Positions 51,433 through 59,576 of a stretch of 64,000 nucleotides of DNA are shown piece after piece. The translations under genes and the position numbers were made by a program. The notes under the pieces were generated by a model that ran no database searches, was not told the DNA's origin, and was given only the letters and a program-made list of their open reading frames with translations. Position 1 is the stretch's first letter. The number at the start of each line of letters is the position of its first letter. The DNA lies in contig DATBRV010000011.1 of NCBI GenBank assembly GCA_036560145.1, positions 1 through 64,000 on the forward strand. Reading direction: 5' to 3'. This DNA is from DATBRV01 sp036560145 (GTDB taxonomy: Bacteria > Myxococcota_A > UBA9160 > SMWR01).

Positions 51433-51885
51433 GAGCTGAAGCGCGACGAAGCCGAGCACTCCGGCGAAACACAGCAGGTGATCCCGGCAGATCGACCGCG
51501 CCAGCGCGCTCTGCCGTGCGGCCGGGTCCTTGCGGGCGCCCAGGCGCACCGCGTTCGGAACCACCCGCCCGACGGCGAGCAGGATCGGGGCGCCGGAGAG
51601 CAGCAGCGACGCGAACGCCCGCCAGCGCGGGCCCTGGCCCCCGGCGATCTGGACCGCCAGCGTGATCAGCGTGATCGCCATGGCCACCGCCACCAGGTGA
51701 CCCATCGGCGAAGCGTCAGTGGTGACGCGGCGATAGTACCCGGCGATCGAGGCGAGCACGGGCTCCGGCAGCTCGGCGTCCGGCCGCCGCGAGCGCAGCA
51801 CCTGGACGTCGAACATCAGGTCCATCCACAAGACCGCCAGCAGGAACCCGCCGCAGGCGGCGAGGATCGCGGACGTGGTTGCCAT
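51412..51885 (-). CDS. four-helix membrane protein
   Basis: A 157-residue membrane protein: helices at about residues 5-22, 62-80, 90-108 and 133-152. 'AVLWMDLMFDVQVLR' follows the first helix, and 'YYRRVTTDASPMGHLVAVAMA' lies before the second. No family is assigned with confidence. ATG at 51885 follows an AGGCAGG upstream. Confidence 0.6.
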   Translation of the reverse strand: MATTSAILAACGGFLLAVLWMDLMFDVQVLRSRRPDAELPEPVLASIAGYYRRVTTDASPMGHLVAVAMAITLITLAVQIAGGQGPRWRAFASLLLSGAPILLAVGRVVPNAVRLGARKDPAARQSALARSICRDHLLCFAGVLGFVALQLSAAIQE

Positions 51886-51959
51886 AGTGACCTGCCTCCG
51901 CGGCGCCATGGCCGCTTTGGCATCGCCCGCTGGAGAACTTGCTACGCTGCCGCGCGTCG

Positions 51960-52439
51960 ATGAACGCTCTGCCCCTCAGCGACCTGGTGGCAGCCTTCCG
52001 CTCTTGCTCGCTCCCGCGCCAGCAGTGGACGCATGTCGCCCACCTTCGCGTCGGGGCATGGCACGTGCACCATCACGGCGCCGCCCCCGCGCTCCCGATG
52101 CTGCGAAGCGGAATCCGGCGGCTGAACGACCACCACGGAACCTTGAACTCGCCCACCAGTGGATATCATGAGACGATCACGGCCGCCTATGTGCGCCTGA
52201 TCGAAGCCTTCCTCTTCGCATTCTACACGGAGGTTTCGCTCGAGCATCGGGTGGAGGCCCTGGTTGGAAGCTCTCTCGGAGAGAGGTCCGTTCTCTTCAG
52301 GTACTGGTCGCGGGACCTGTTGATGTCCGCGCGAGCGCGGACTGAATGGGTGCCTCCCGACCTGGGGCCGCTGGTGGTTCACCCGGAGGCGCTTTCACGG
52401 ACGGGCGTGTGGAACCATGCGCAAGAGGAGTCGACATGA
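51960..52439 (+). CDS. conserved helical protein of unknown family
   Basis: A 159-residue soluble protein that I do not recognise by name. It is rich in His and aromatics: 'LPRQQWTHVAHLRVGAWHVHHHGA', 'RRLNDHHGTLNSPTSGYHET' and 'LLMSARARTEWVPPDLGPL'. The His/Trp pattern could form a metal site. The 3' end overlaps the next lipoprotein gene by 4 bp (ATGA), so they form a unit. Confidence 0.55.
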   Translation: MNALPLSDLVAAFRSCSLPRQQWTHVAHLRVGAWHVHHHGAAPALPMLRSGIRRLNDHHGTLNSPTSGYHETITAAYVRLIEAFLFAFYTEVSLEHRVEALVGSSLGERSVLFRYWSRDLLMSARARTEWVPPDLGPLVVHPEALSRTGVWNHAQEEST

Positions 52440-52801
52440 AGAAGTGCCATCTCATCGCTGCATTCTCGGCATCGATCCTGATCGTCGCGGGCTGCACCAC
52501 CACGGCCAAGTTCATCGTGCCCCCCGACACCGAGCTGTACATCTACGAGCGCCCGGAACCCGTCGCGGTCGCGGCTGACGGAACGGTCACCACCCGGCCT
52601 TATTTCTGGACCGCCGCCGGTGGGGTTCCCTACTCACTTCGGAAGGACGGAGTCGTGGTCAAGGTGGGCAAACTGCGGACGAAGTTCCGCGTGGTTTCCC
52701 TCTTCTGGCCGCCCTTTGCTGAAGCGTACTGGCCCATGGGACTGAATTCCTCGCTCACCTACGACCTCGTGAACGAGACGCAGGGAATCAAGAAGCGATA
52801 G
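52436..52801 (+). CDS. small lipoprotein
   Basis: A 121-residue exported protein. 'KKCHLIAAFSASILIVAGC' ends in the lipobox VAGC, so the mature N-terminus is a lipid-modified Cys. The mature part 'DTELYIYERPEPVAVAADG' and 'FPWPPFAEA'-like hydrophobic pieces show no named domain. It is coupled to the upstream gene by a 4-bp overlap. AGAGGAG precedes the ATG. Confidence 0.7.
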   Translation: MKKCHLIAAFSASILIVAGCTTTAKFIVPPDTELYIYERPEPVAVAADGTVTTRPYFWTAAGGVPYSLRKDGVVVKVGKLRTKFRVVSLFWPPFAEAYWPMGLNSSLTYDLVNETQGIKKR

Positions 52802-52925
52802 CGCGCGGCCCGGCCGCGGGCGGCGGTCCTGCCGCAGGAAACGAGCTGCATTCCGCAGGCTGCGCCGTTCGTGCAAGCTGTGGGGCCTGGCGGTCACCCG
52901 CCACCTACAGAAGGGAGATTGCGCG

Positions 52926-53237
52926 ATGAGCTACCGAGCCGTGGCTGGACTGCTGATCGGCGGGGCGATGTTCATTTTTCTCGCGATGTTCACCGTCTCG
53001 ATGGCCACCAGCGGAAGCGCGGTGAGCGGCTTCGGCAACGGAGGCAACCGCGTGTACGCGGATCCGACGCGCGACGAGCTGGCGGAGCTGCTGGTCTCCA
53101 CGGGATCGGCGCCCGAAGTCTCCGACGAAGCCCTGCGAGCGATCCACGAGGCGATCAGCCGTCGCGCAGCCGCCGGGGAGCTCGATGCGGCCCTGGTCGT
53201 GCTCCAGGTGGCAGCTCTCCAGCGCGAGATCGAATAG
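52926..53237 (+). CDS. small single-helix protein
   Basis: A 103-residue protein with an N-terminal helix (AVAGLLIGGAMFIFLAMFTVS) followed by a Gly/Ser/Asn linker and a charged helical tail of about 55 residues. It may be a membrane-tethered periplasmic peptide. AAGGGAG (52912-52918) is a good ribosome-binding site. No family recognised. Confidence 0.6.
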   Translation: MSYRAVAGLLIGGAMFIFLAMFTVSMATSGSAVSGFGNGGNRVYADPTRDELAELLVSTGSAPEVSDEALRAIHEAISRRAAAGELDAALVVLQVAALQREIE

Positions 53238-53242
53238 CGCGC

Positions 53243-53707
53243 CTAGCGGGTCAGCGGCCGATCGAGCTGCGTGCGCCACTTCGCCGGATCGGACCCCGAC
53301 TCCGGACCCGCGAGGTAACACTCCCAGAGCTCCGCCGTCGGCGTGTGCCGCTCGGCCGCGATCCACGCCATGAACTCGCCCCACGCAGAAGCGAGCCCCT
53401 CGTAGGGTCCGTGGTAGACCGTGCGCGCCACCCGCATGGCGGGCCGGTGGCTCGGCTGGATCCGGCCCGCGGCCGCGACGGGCTTCGCGACCGGCACGCC
53501 GATCTCGAAGTCGAAGACCTCCCCGGGCATCTTCAGATGGTGCGTGAACCACGGCCCGGTGATGGCGATACGCTGGGCCGCGACGGCGGCCTTCAGCTCG
53601 CCGAGGCCCGGCCCCATCACCTTCTGGATCTCCTCCCGAGGCACGGTGAGCCGGATCACGGCGATGGCCTGGGCGGCGGTCTGAACGATCTGCGGTTTGT
53701 CGATCAC
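53243..53707 (-). CDS. GyrI-like effector-binding domain protein
   Basis: A 154-residue stand-alone ligand-binding domain of the GyrI/AraC effector-binding superfamily. 'AIAVIRLTVPREEIQKVMGPGLGELKAAVAAQ', 'EVFDFEIGVPVAKPV' and 'VARTVYHGPYEGLASAWGEF' with 'AELWECYLAGPES' are the usual two-repeat pattern. Such proteins bind small hydrophobic molecules. It is divergent from the DUF35-thiolase operon with 136 bp between, which contains operator copy 3. Confidence 0.82.
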   Translation of the reverse strand: MIDKPQIVQTAAQAIAVIRLTVPREEIQKVMGPGLGELKAAVAAQRIAITGPWFTHHLKMPGEVFDFEIGVPVAKPVAAAGRIQPSHRPAMRVARTVYHGPYEGLASAWGEFMAWIAAERHTPTAELWECYLAGPESGSDPAKWRTQLDRPLTR

Positions 53708-53803
53708 GGGGGTCTCCTCGCAGGGGCGTCCGCGTCTTCAACCTGGATGACGTGCGAGCGGTGTGGAAATCGACAGGCGCGCCCGGGGAATTCTGCCGGT
53801 CCG

Positions 53804-53822
53804 ATTTGACGATGCGTCAGAT
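53804..53822. promoter_or_regulatory. 19-bp palindromic operator, copy 3
   Basis: ATTTGACGATGCGTCAGAT matches the operator consensus with one change in the left arm. It is 21 bp upstream of the DUF35 gene start and within the divergent region with the GyrI-like gene. Confidence 0.7.
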
Positions 53823-53843
53823 TTTTCTGGTAGGCTGTCGGGC

Positions 53844-54254
53844 GTGGCAGACGTCTTCCGGATGCTTCCCAAGGTCACGTCGAAGAACGAGCACTTCTGG
53901 CGCGGCGGCGAGCGCGGCGAGCTGTGCTTTCTGCGCTGCCGGCCCTGCGGCCACTACATCCACCCGCCGCAGCCCCTCTGCCCCGCTTGCCTCTCGAAGG
54001 ACCTGGCGCCGGCGGCCGTCTCCGGCCTCGCCACGGTCGCGACCTTCACGCTCAACCACCAGCCCTGGGTGCCGGCCCCCGATCATCCCTACGCGATCGC
54101 GATCGTCGAGATCGACGAGCAGCCGAGCGTGAGGCTGATGACGAACATCGTCGGCTGCCCGGCCGAAGCGGTGCGCATCGGCATGCGCGTGCGCGTCGTC
54201 TTCGAGCATCGCGAGGACGTGTACCTCCCGCTCTTCCAGCCGGTGGACGCCTGA
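53844..54254 (+). CDS. DUF35 OB-fold/zinc-ribbon acyl-CoA partner protein
   Basis: A 136-residue protein. The zinc ribbon is Cys-x2-Cys in 'RCRPCGHY' and Cys-x2-Cys in 'LCPACLS', followed by an OB-fold with 'HPYAIAIVEIDEQPSVRLMTNI' and 'MRVRVVFE'. DUF35 proteins pair with thiolase- or hydratase-type enzymes, as in steroid side-chain removal (Ltp2-DUF35). The GTG start at 53844 precedes the thiolase gene, which overlaps it by 1 bp. Operator copy 3 lies directly upstream. Confidence 0.87.
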   Translation: MADVFRMLPKVTSKNEHFWRGGERGELCFLRCRPCGHYIHPPQPLCPACLSKDLAPAAVSGLATVATFTLNHQPWVPAPDHPYAIAIVEIDEQPSVRLMTNIVGCPAEAVRIGMRVRVVFEHREDVYLPLFQPVDA

Positions 54255-55462
54255 TGGAGATCCTCGAGCGGCGCGCGGCGATCACCGGGATCGGGCAGAG
54301 CGACATCGGCCGGCGCCTGAACCGCGATCCGCTCGAGCTGACGCTCGACGCCTGCCTCGCGGCGATCGCGGACGCGGGCCTCACGCGCGAGGACATCGAC
54401 GGCCTCGCCACCTACCCGGGCAGCATGGGCGGCGCGCCGGGCTTCTCCGGCGCGGGCATCACGGAAGTGCACGACGCGCTGCGCCTGAACCTCAACTGGT
54501 TTACCGGTGGTCTCGAACTACCCGGACAACTTGGCTCGGTGATCAACGCCTGCCTGGCGGTGGCCTGCGGCCTCGCGAAGCACGTGCTTTGCTTCCGATC
54601 GGTCTGGGAGGCGACCGCGCAGGGGGCCGGCGGCCGCGCGCCGATCGGCGGCGGTGCGTCGTCCGAAGGGGGAGGGCGGGCGCCGCGCGCGGTGGGCTCC
54701 ATGCTGGAGTTCACGCTGCCCTTCCGCGCCTACTCGGCCGCGAACTGGGTGGCGCTCGCCGCGCAGCGACACTTCCACGAGTTTGGCACCACCCGCGAGC
54801 AGCTCGCGCAGATCGCGCTCAACGCGCGCAAGAACGCCGCGGGAAATCCCAAGGCGGTCTACCGCGAGCCGATGACGCCGGAGAGCTACTTCGCGGCGCG
54901 CATGATCAGCACGCCGTTCTGCCTGTTCGACTGCGACGTCCCCGTCGACGGCGCGACCGCGGTGATCGTCTCCCGGGCCGACGCGGCGCGCGATCTACGC
55001 CGCCCGCCGCTGCGGGTCGAGGCGGTCGGCTCGGCGCTGCACGGCCGGCCCTCCTGGGACCAGTTCGACGACCTCACCACGATGGCGATGCGCGACGCCG
55101 GCGCGATGCTCTGGACGCGCACGGACCTGAAACCCGCGGACGTCGACGTCGCCCAGCTCTACGACGGCTTCAGCTTCCTCGCGCTGGCCTGGCTCGAGGG
55201 GCTGGGCTTCTGCCGCAAGGGCGAAGGGGGACCCTTCATCGAGGGCGGCAAGCGGATTGCCCTCGACGGCGAGCTGCCGCTCAACACCAATGGCGGTCAG
55301 CTCTCGGGCGGACGGCTGCACGGCTACGGCTTCCTGCACGAGGCCTGCCTTCAGCTCTGGGGCGAGGGCGGCGCGCGCCAGGTTCCGGGGGGCCCCCGCG
55401 TGGCGGTCGCCGCCGCGGGCGGAGGTCCGCTGGCAGGCTGTCTGCTCGTGACGAGGCCGTGA
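54254..55462 (+). CDS. thiolase / SCP-X-type lipid-transfer thiolase
   Basis: A 402-residue thiolase-superfamily protein of the non-canonical SCPx/Ltp type. 'AAITGIGQSDIGRRLNRDPLELT' is the family start; 'GLTREDIDGLATYPGS' and 'LNTNGGQLSGGRLHGYGFLHEA' are conserved. The usual active-site Cys is not in the classical context. With the adjacent DUF35 it would act as a retro-aldolase or thiolase on a CoA ester, as Ltp2 does on steroid side chains. Coupled to the DUF35 gene and to the desaturase gene by 1-bp overlaps. Confidence 0.85.
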   Translation: MEILERRAAITGIGQSDIGRRLNRDPLELTLDACLAAIADAGLTREDIDGLATYPGSMGGAPGFSGAGITEVHDALRLNLNWFTGGLELPGQLGSVINACLAVACGLAKHVLCFRSVWEATAQGAGGRAPIGGGASSEGGGRAPRAVGSMLEFTLPFRAYSAANWVALAAQRHFHEFGTTREQLAQIALNARKNAAGNPKAVYREPMTPESYFAARMISTPFCLFDCDVPVDGATAVIVSRADAARDLRRPPLRVEAVGSALHGRPSWDQFDDLTTMAMRDAGAMLWTRTDLKPADVDVAQLYDGFSFLALAWLEGLGFCRKGEGGPFIEGGKRIALDGELPLNTNGGQLSGGRLHGYGFLHEACLQLWGEGGARQVPGGPRVAVAAAGGGPLAGCLLVTRP

Positions 55463-56118
55463 TGGGGGATCCGGGCGCGCTTCCCGATCGACTGCGCCCG
55501 GCGCTCTCCGTCTTCTTCCAGCACGCGAGCCCGCGCGTGCTGAGCGCGCTGGTCGCTGCGGCGCTCGGCATCCGCGTGGCGCTCGGGAACTGGTCGGCCT
55601 GGGACGCCGCGATCCCGCTCATGCTCCTCTGCTTCTGGCCGCTCCAGGAGTGGCTGATCCACGTCTTCATCCTGCACTACCGGCCGGTGACGCTGTTCGG
55701 GCGCCAGCTCGACTTCAAGGTGCCGCGGCTGCACCGCGAGCATCATCAGGATCCCTGGCGCCTCGATCTGGTCTTCATCCCGATCCACGTGTTCGCCTAC
55801 ACGCCGCTCACGGTCGGGGCGCTCGTGCTGCTCGGCCTTCCGCAGCCGCAGCTGGTCGCGACGGGCCTCGCCGCGTATTACGCGCTCTCGCTCCACTACG
55901 AGTGGGTGCATTTCATGATCCACACGCGCTATCGGCCGCGCCTCGGCTACTACCAGCGCCTCGCGCGCAATCACCTGCTGCATCACTTCCGCAACGAGCA
56001 CTACTGGTATGGCGTCACCATGCTTCAGGCCGACGGCTGGCTGGGCACGGCGCCGGTCCCGAATGAGGTGCCGAAATCGGAGACGGCCATGACGCTCGCG
56101 CCCCAGGCGGGGAGCTAG
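55462..56118 (+). CDS. sterol desaturase / fatty acid hydroxylase family protein
   Basis: A 218-residue membrane diiron protein. Histidine clusters are 'QEWLIHVFILH', 'LHREHHQDPW', 'YEWVHFMIH' and 'NHLLHHFRNEH', matching the eight-His pattern of the fatty acid hydroxylase superfamily (PF04116). It would hydroxylate or desaturate a lipid chain using O2. ATG 55462 shares bases with the thiolase stop. Its operon location ties it to thiolase and alcohol dehydrogenase. Confidence 0.88.
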   Translation: MGDPGALPDRLRPALSVFFQHASPRVLSALVAAALGIRVALGNWSAWDAAIPLMLLCFWPLQEWLIHVFILHYRPVTLFGRQLDFKVPRLHREHHQDPWRLDLVFIPIHVFAYTPLTVGALVLLGLPQPQLVATGLAAYYALSLHYEWVHFMIHTRYRPRLGYYQRLARNHLLHHFRNEHYWYGVTMLQADGWLGTAPVPNEVPKSETAMTLAPQAGS

Positions 56119-56121
56119 CCG

Positions 56122-57351
56122 GTGCGCGCGCTGGTGGTCGAGGCGGGCTTCGCGCGGCTGGCGGCCACGAAGGTCCTGTCCTGGCTGACGCCGCGCGCGT
56201 TCCTCGGGCCGCTCGCCCCGATCCGGCTGCGCGAGATCGCGGACCCGGAATTGCCCGCTCCGGACTGGGTGGTGCTGCGCACGCAGCTATGCGGCCTCTG
56301 CGGGAGCGACTACAAGCAGGTGTTCCTGAACGGCCGCATCGACAACCCGATGACGGCTCTCGTCTCGTTCCCGCAGGTGCTGGGACACGAGGTGGTGGCG
56401 CGGATCGAACGGATCGGCCCGGGCGTGCGCACGCGCCGCGTGGGGGAGCGCGTGGTGCTGAACCCCTGGCTCTCCTGCGCGCCGCGCGGGCTCCCGCTCT
56501 GCGAGTGGTGCCGGCAGGGGGAACTCGCCCAGTGCCTCAACTTCACGCGCGGGACCCTGACCAGGGGCATCCACCACGGCAACTCGAGCCAGGCGACGGG
56601 CGGGATGGCGCCGCTGGTGCCGGCGCACGAATCGCAGTGCATCCCGATCCCCGACGAGATCTCGGATGAAGCAGCCGTGCTCGCCGACCCTTTCGCGGTG
56701 TCGCTGCACGCGATCCTGCACCATCCGCCGCCCGCGGGAGGGGCGGCGCTGGTCTACGGCTGCGGCACGCTGGGGCTGCTCGCGATCGCGATCCTGCGCT
56801 CGCTGCACCCCGCGGTGCGCGTGCTGGCGGTGGCGCGCTTCCCGCATCAGGCCGAGCTCGCGCGTCGCTTCGGCGCCGAGACGGTGCTGCCGCACCAGCC
56901 CGCGCGCGCGGTGATCGAGGGCGTCGGGCACGCGCTCGGCGTCGAGCTGCGCGAGCCTTGGTACGGTCTCCCGATGCTGAACGGCGGCGCCGACGTGGTC
57001 TACGACACGGTGACCGCGCCGGCCACGCTCGAGGTGGGCGTGCGCGTGACGCGAACCCGCGGCCGGATCGTGGCGCTCGGCGTCGAGGTCCCGAAGGCCT
57101 TCGAATGGACGCCGCTCTACCACAAGGAGCTGGCGCTGGTGGGCTCGAATGCCTTCGCGTTCGAGACCTTCGAGGGCCGCCGCCAGCATGCGATGGAGTG
57201 GTACTTCGAGCTGATTCGGACCCGACGCATCGACGTGACGCCGATCCTGACCCACCGCTTCCCGCTGGCCGATTACCGCAAGGCCTTCCTGGCCTGCCAT
57301 GACCAGGGCGCGAGCGGCGCGGTCAAGGTGCTCTTCGACCGCTTCGACTAG
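56122..57351 (+). CDS. zinc-type alcohol dehydrogenase
   Basis: A 409-residue medium-chain dehydrogenase. Catalytic zinc ligands include Cys in 'QLCGLCGSDYKQVF' and His-Glu in 'LGHEVVARIERIG'. Structural Cys residues are in 'CEWCRQGELAQC'. NAD(P) binding is 'ALVYGCGTLGLLAIAIL'. It is probably an oxidoreductase on a lipid alcohol or similar, given its operon. It starts 3 bp after the previous stop. Confidence 0.88.
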   Translation: MRALVVEAGFARLAATKVLSWLTPRAFLGPLAPIRLREIADPELPAPDWVVLRTQLCGLCGSDYKQVFLNGRIDNPMTALVSFPQVLGHEVVARIERIGPGVRTRRVGERVVLNPWLSCAPRGLPLCEWCRQGELAQCLNFTRGTLTRGIHHGNSSQATGGMAPLVPAHESQCIPIPDEISDEAAVLADPFAVSLHAILHHPPPAGGAALVYGCGTLGLLAIAILRSLHPAVRVLAVARFPHQAELARRFGAETVLPHQPARAVIEGVGHALGVELREPWYGLPMLNGGADVVYDTVTAPATLEVGVRVTRTRGRIVALGVEVPKAFEWTPLYHKELALVGSNAFAFETFEGRRQHAMEWYFELIRTRRIDVTPILTHRFPLADYRKAFLACHDQGASGAVKVLFDRFD

Positions 57352-57418
57352 GTCGCCCGGCCCTGCGCTCCGCCAGCGTCCGGTCGCCGCGAGCGCGGGC
57401 GCGTGGTAACACTATGCG

Positions 57419-58747
57419 ATTCGGAAATCGCTCTCGAAAAGGCTTGCGCTCGCGCTCTTCTCCACGGTCGTCTGCCTGTGCCTGGCGGAGATACTCGTCC
57501 GCTCGAGCGGCCTCTTTGCCGAGGAGCGCGCGGCGACGCGCTTGCAGGATCCGCCGGACGCCGACGGCCTCGACCCGCGGCGCCGGTTCCTGCTCCACCC
57601 CTTTCTCGGGTACGCCGGAAACCCCGCCTACGACCGCGGATTGATCGGAGAGGCGGCGCTGCGCAGGACGTTCCCGGCGGCTCCGTCGTCGTACTACCTG
57701 CGCAACAGCCGGATCAACGCTCACGGGTTCCCGTCCGAACACGCGGACTACGCGGCGGAAACGGGCGGCTTTCACGTCGGTGTCTTCGGCGGATCGGTCG
57801 CCGAGCAGCTCGCAACCGTAGGCGGGGAGGCGCTGATCGCGGAGCTCGAGCGGCAGGCGCCGGAGCTCCGCGGACGCGTGCGCGTCTTCAATGCCGCGAT
57901 CGGCGGCTACAAGCAGCCGCAGCAGCTGATCGCGCTGATCCTGCTGACGCTCCAGGGCGTGCGCTTCGATGCGATCGTCAATCTGGACGGCTTCAACGAG
58001 GTCGCGCTGTCCCCCTCCGATGCGGCGGCGCGCTACAACCCGATTTTTCCCAGCCGCTTGCACTATCTCGCCATGCTGAACTTCGGACCGGACGCGAGCT
58101 CGGCGCACACGATCGAGCTCTACGCAGACGTGATCGGCACGCGGCGCAGGGCGACGGAGTGGCGCTCGGCGGCGGACCGCGGACCTCTCGGTCGCTCGGA
58201 GCTGGCGCGCGCGGCGATCGGCCGGGCCGTTCTCCAGCTCAAATCGCGTGCGACACGGCTCGAGCAGGCGCTCCAGGAGGCGGCGGCCCCGCCCCCGGGC
58301 CTCGCGGCGTACGAGCCCGCCTGCCTGCGCGATCCCCAGGACGCCTGTTGGGATCTGATCGTCGACGTCTGGAGGAGGGGCTCGCTCGAGATGGCGGCGG
58401 TCGCTCGACAGATCGGCGCGCGCTACGTGCACGTGTTGCAACCCAACCAGTACGACGAGGGGAGCAAACCGCTGAGCGAAGGCGAAAGAGAAATCGCCTA
58501 CCTTCCGGACGGCGACTGGCCGGCGGGCGTCCGGCGGGGCTACCCGATGCTGCGGGCCCAGATCCCTGGAATGCTCGCGCAGGGGGTGGCCGTGCTCGAT
58601 CTCACGCAGATGTTCGCGTCCGTCGACGAGGACGTGTACGTCGACACCTGCTGCCATTACAATCTGCGCGGAACCAACGCGCTGGCGACCGCCGTCGCAG
58701 ACCGGATCCTGCGGACGAAGCCAGTGCCTTCGGAAGGTGGCGGCTGA
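57419..58747 (+). CDS. SGNH-like hydrolase with N-terminal anchor; start uncertain
   Basis: A protein of up to 442 residues. The coding frame opens after a TAA at 57407 and encodes a basic N-terminus and a signal-anchor helix (LALALFSTVVCLCLAEIL). No ATG, GTG or TTG exists in frame before TTG 57542, which would remove that helix. An ATG at 57414 is in another frame, and a single missing base after ATGCG would join the two. The SGNH signature is the nucleophile block 'VGVFGGSVAEQLA', block III 'NLDGFNEVAL' and block V 'DTCCHYNLRG' (Asp and His). It may be a polysaccharide or lipid acyltransferase or esterase. Confidence 0.65.
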   Translation: MRKSLSKRLALALFSTVVCLCLAEILVRSSGLFAEERAATRLQDPPDADGLDPRRRFLLHPFLGYAGNPAYDRGLIGEAALRRTFPAAPSSYYLRNSRINAHGFPSEHADYAAETGGFHVGVFGGSVAEQLATVGGEALIAELERQAPELRGRVRVFNAAIGGYKQPQQLIALILLTLQGVRFDAIVNLDGFNEVALSPSDAAARYNPIFPSRLHYLAMLNFGPDASSAHTIELYADVIGTRRRATEWRSAADRGPLGRSELARAAIGRAVLQLKSRATRLEQALQEAAAPPPGLAAYEPACLRDPQDACWDLIVDVWRRGSLEMAAVARQIGARYVHVLQPNQYDEGSKPLSEGEREIAYLPDGDWPAGVRRGYPMLRAQIPGMLAQGVAVLDLTQMFASVDEDVYVDTCCHYNLRGTNALATAVADRILRTKPVPSEGGG

Positions 58748-58749
58748 GC

Positions 58750-59562
58750 ATGGCGGTGGCGAAGCATCGGTTCTCTCCGCTCCTGCTCCTTCCCGTCGGG
58801 CTCGCGGTCGGATGCGCGACGTCTCCGCCGCCGCCCGAGCTCTCTCCCGCCCAGCGCCGGATCGAGCGACTGCTGGTGGAGCTGCACCTTCCGGAGTATG
58901 CCGGACGGCTCGAGCACGCCGCGCTGAGTGTCGCCGGCCATCCCGAGGACGGAGACCTCGCGGACGACGTGCGCCTGCGGCCGCGCATCGAGACCCAGCT
59001 GGCCCCGGACGCGGTGGTCTCCGACGTGGTGCGCCGCGTCTCGGAATCCTTCGACGAGACGGCCGTCGCCGAGCTCGAGCGTTTCGGAGAGAGCCCGGCC
59101 GGCCGCAGGGTGCACGCCGCGTCGGCCGCTCCCTACTCGTGGTTCTCGCGGCTCGGCTATCGGATCTTCGGCGCTCCCAGCGACGAGTCCCCCGAGCGCG
59201 TGGCGCTCGCGCGCAAGCTCGACGAGCGCACGCTCTCGAGCCGGGCCACCACCGACCTGTATCTGAGGATCTACGAGGCGATCGTCCGCTGGTACGCAGC
59301 GCGGGCCGCCATGGATCCCGAGGAGAGCGCCGCCGTGGGCGGGATCGACGGGCTGCTCGCGCGCGAGCGGGAGCGGGCCGACGCGGTCGCCGCGCAGCAC
59401 GGCGTCCCCTTCACGCTCTACGCCTTCTCCGATCTCTCGACATCCGAGATCGAGGAGTACCTGGCCGTGGTCGAATCGCCGGCGGGGCAGTGGTTCGTGA
59501 AGTCGGTGCGCGAGGCGCTGGCCGAGACGATCGATCTCCGGAGCCAGGCGATCTCGCGCTGA
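58750..59562 (+). CDS. lipoprotein of unknown function
   Basis: A 270-residue exported protein. 'RFSPLLLLPVGLAVGC' is a lipobox, so it is lipid-anchored. The rest is helical with two similar charged modules: 'VSESFDETAVAELERFGESPAG' and 'YAFSDLSTSEIEEYLAVVESPAG' both end in S-P-A-G, suggesting an internal duplication of a DUF2059-like unit. It begins 2 bp after the SGNH hydrolase stop and is probably co-transcribed with it. Confidence 0.65.
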   Translation: MAVAKHRFSPLLLLPVGLAVGCATSPPPPELSPAQRRIERLLVELHLPEYAGRLEHAALSVAGHPEDGDLADDVRLRPRIETQLAPDAVVSDVVRRVSESFDETAVAELERFGESPAGRRVHAASAAPYSWFSRLGYRIFGAPSDESPERVALARKLDERTLSSRATTDLYLRIYEAIVRWYAARAAMDPEESAAVGGIDGLLARERERADAVAAQHGVPFTLYAFSDLSTSEIEEYLAVVESPAGQWFVKSVREALAETIDLRSQAISR

Positions 59563-59576
59563 GGCCCGCCCCGGCC

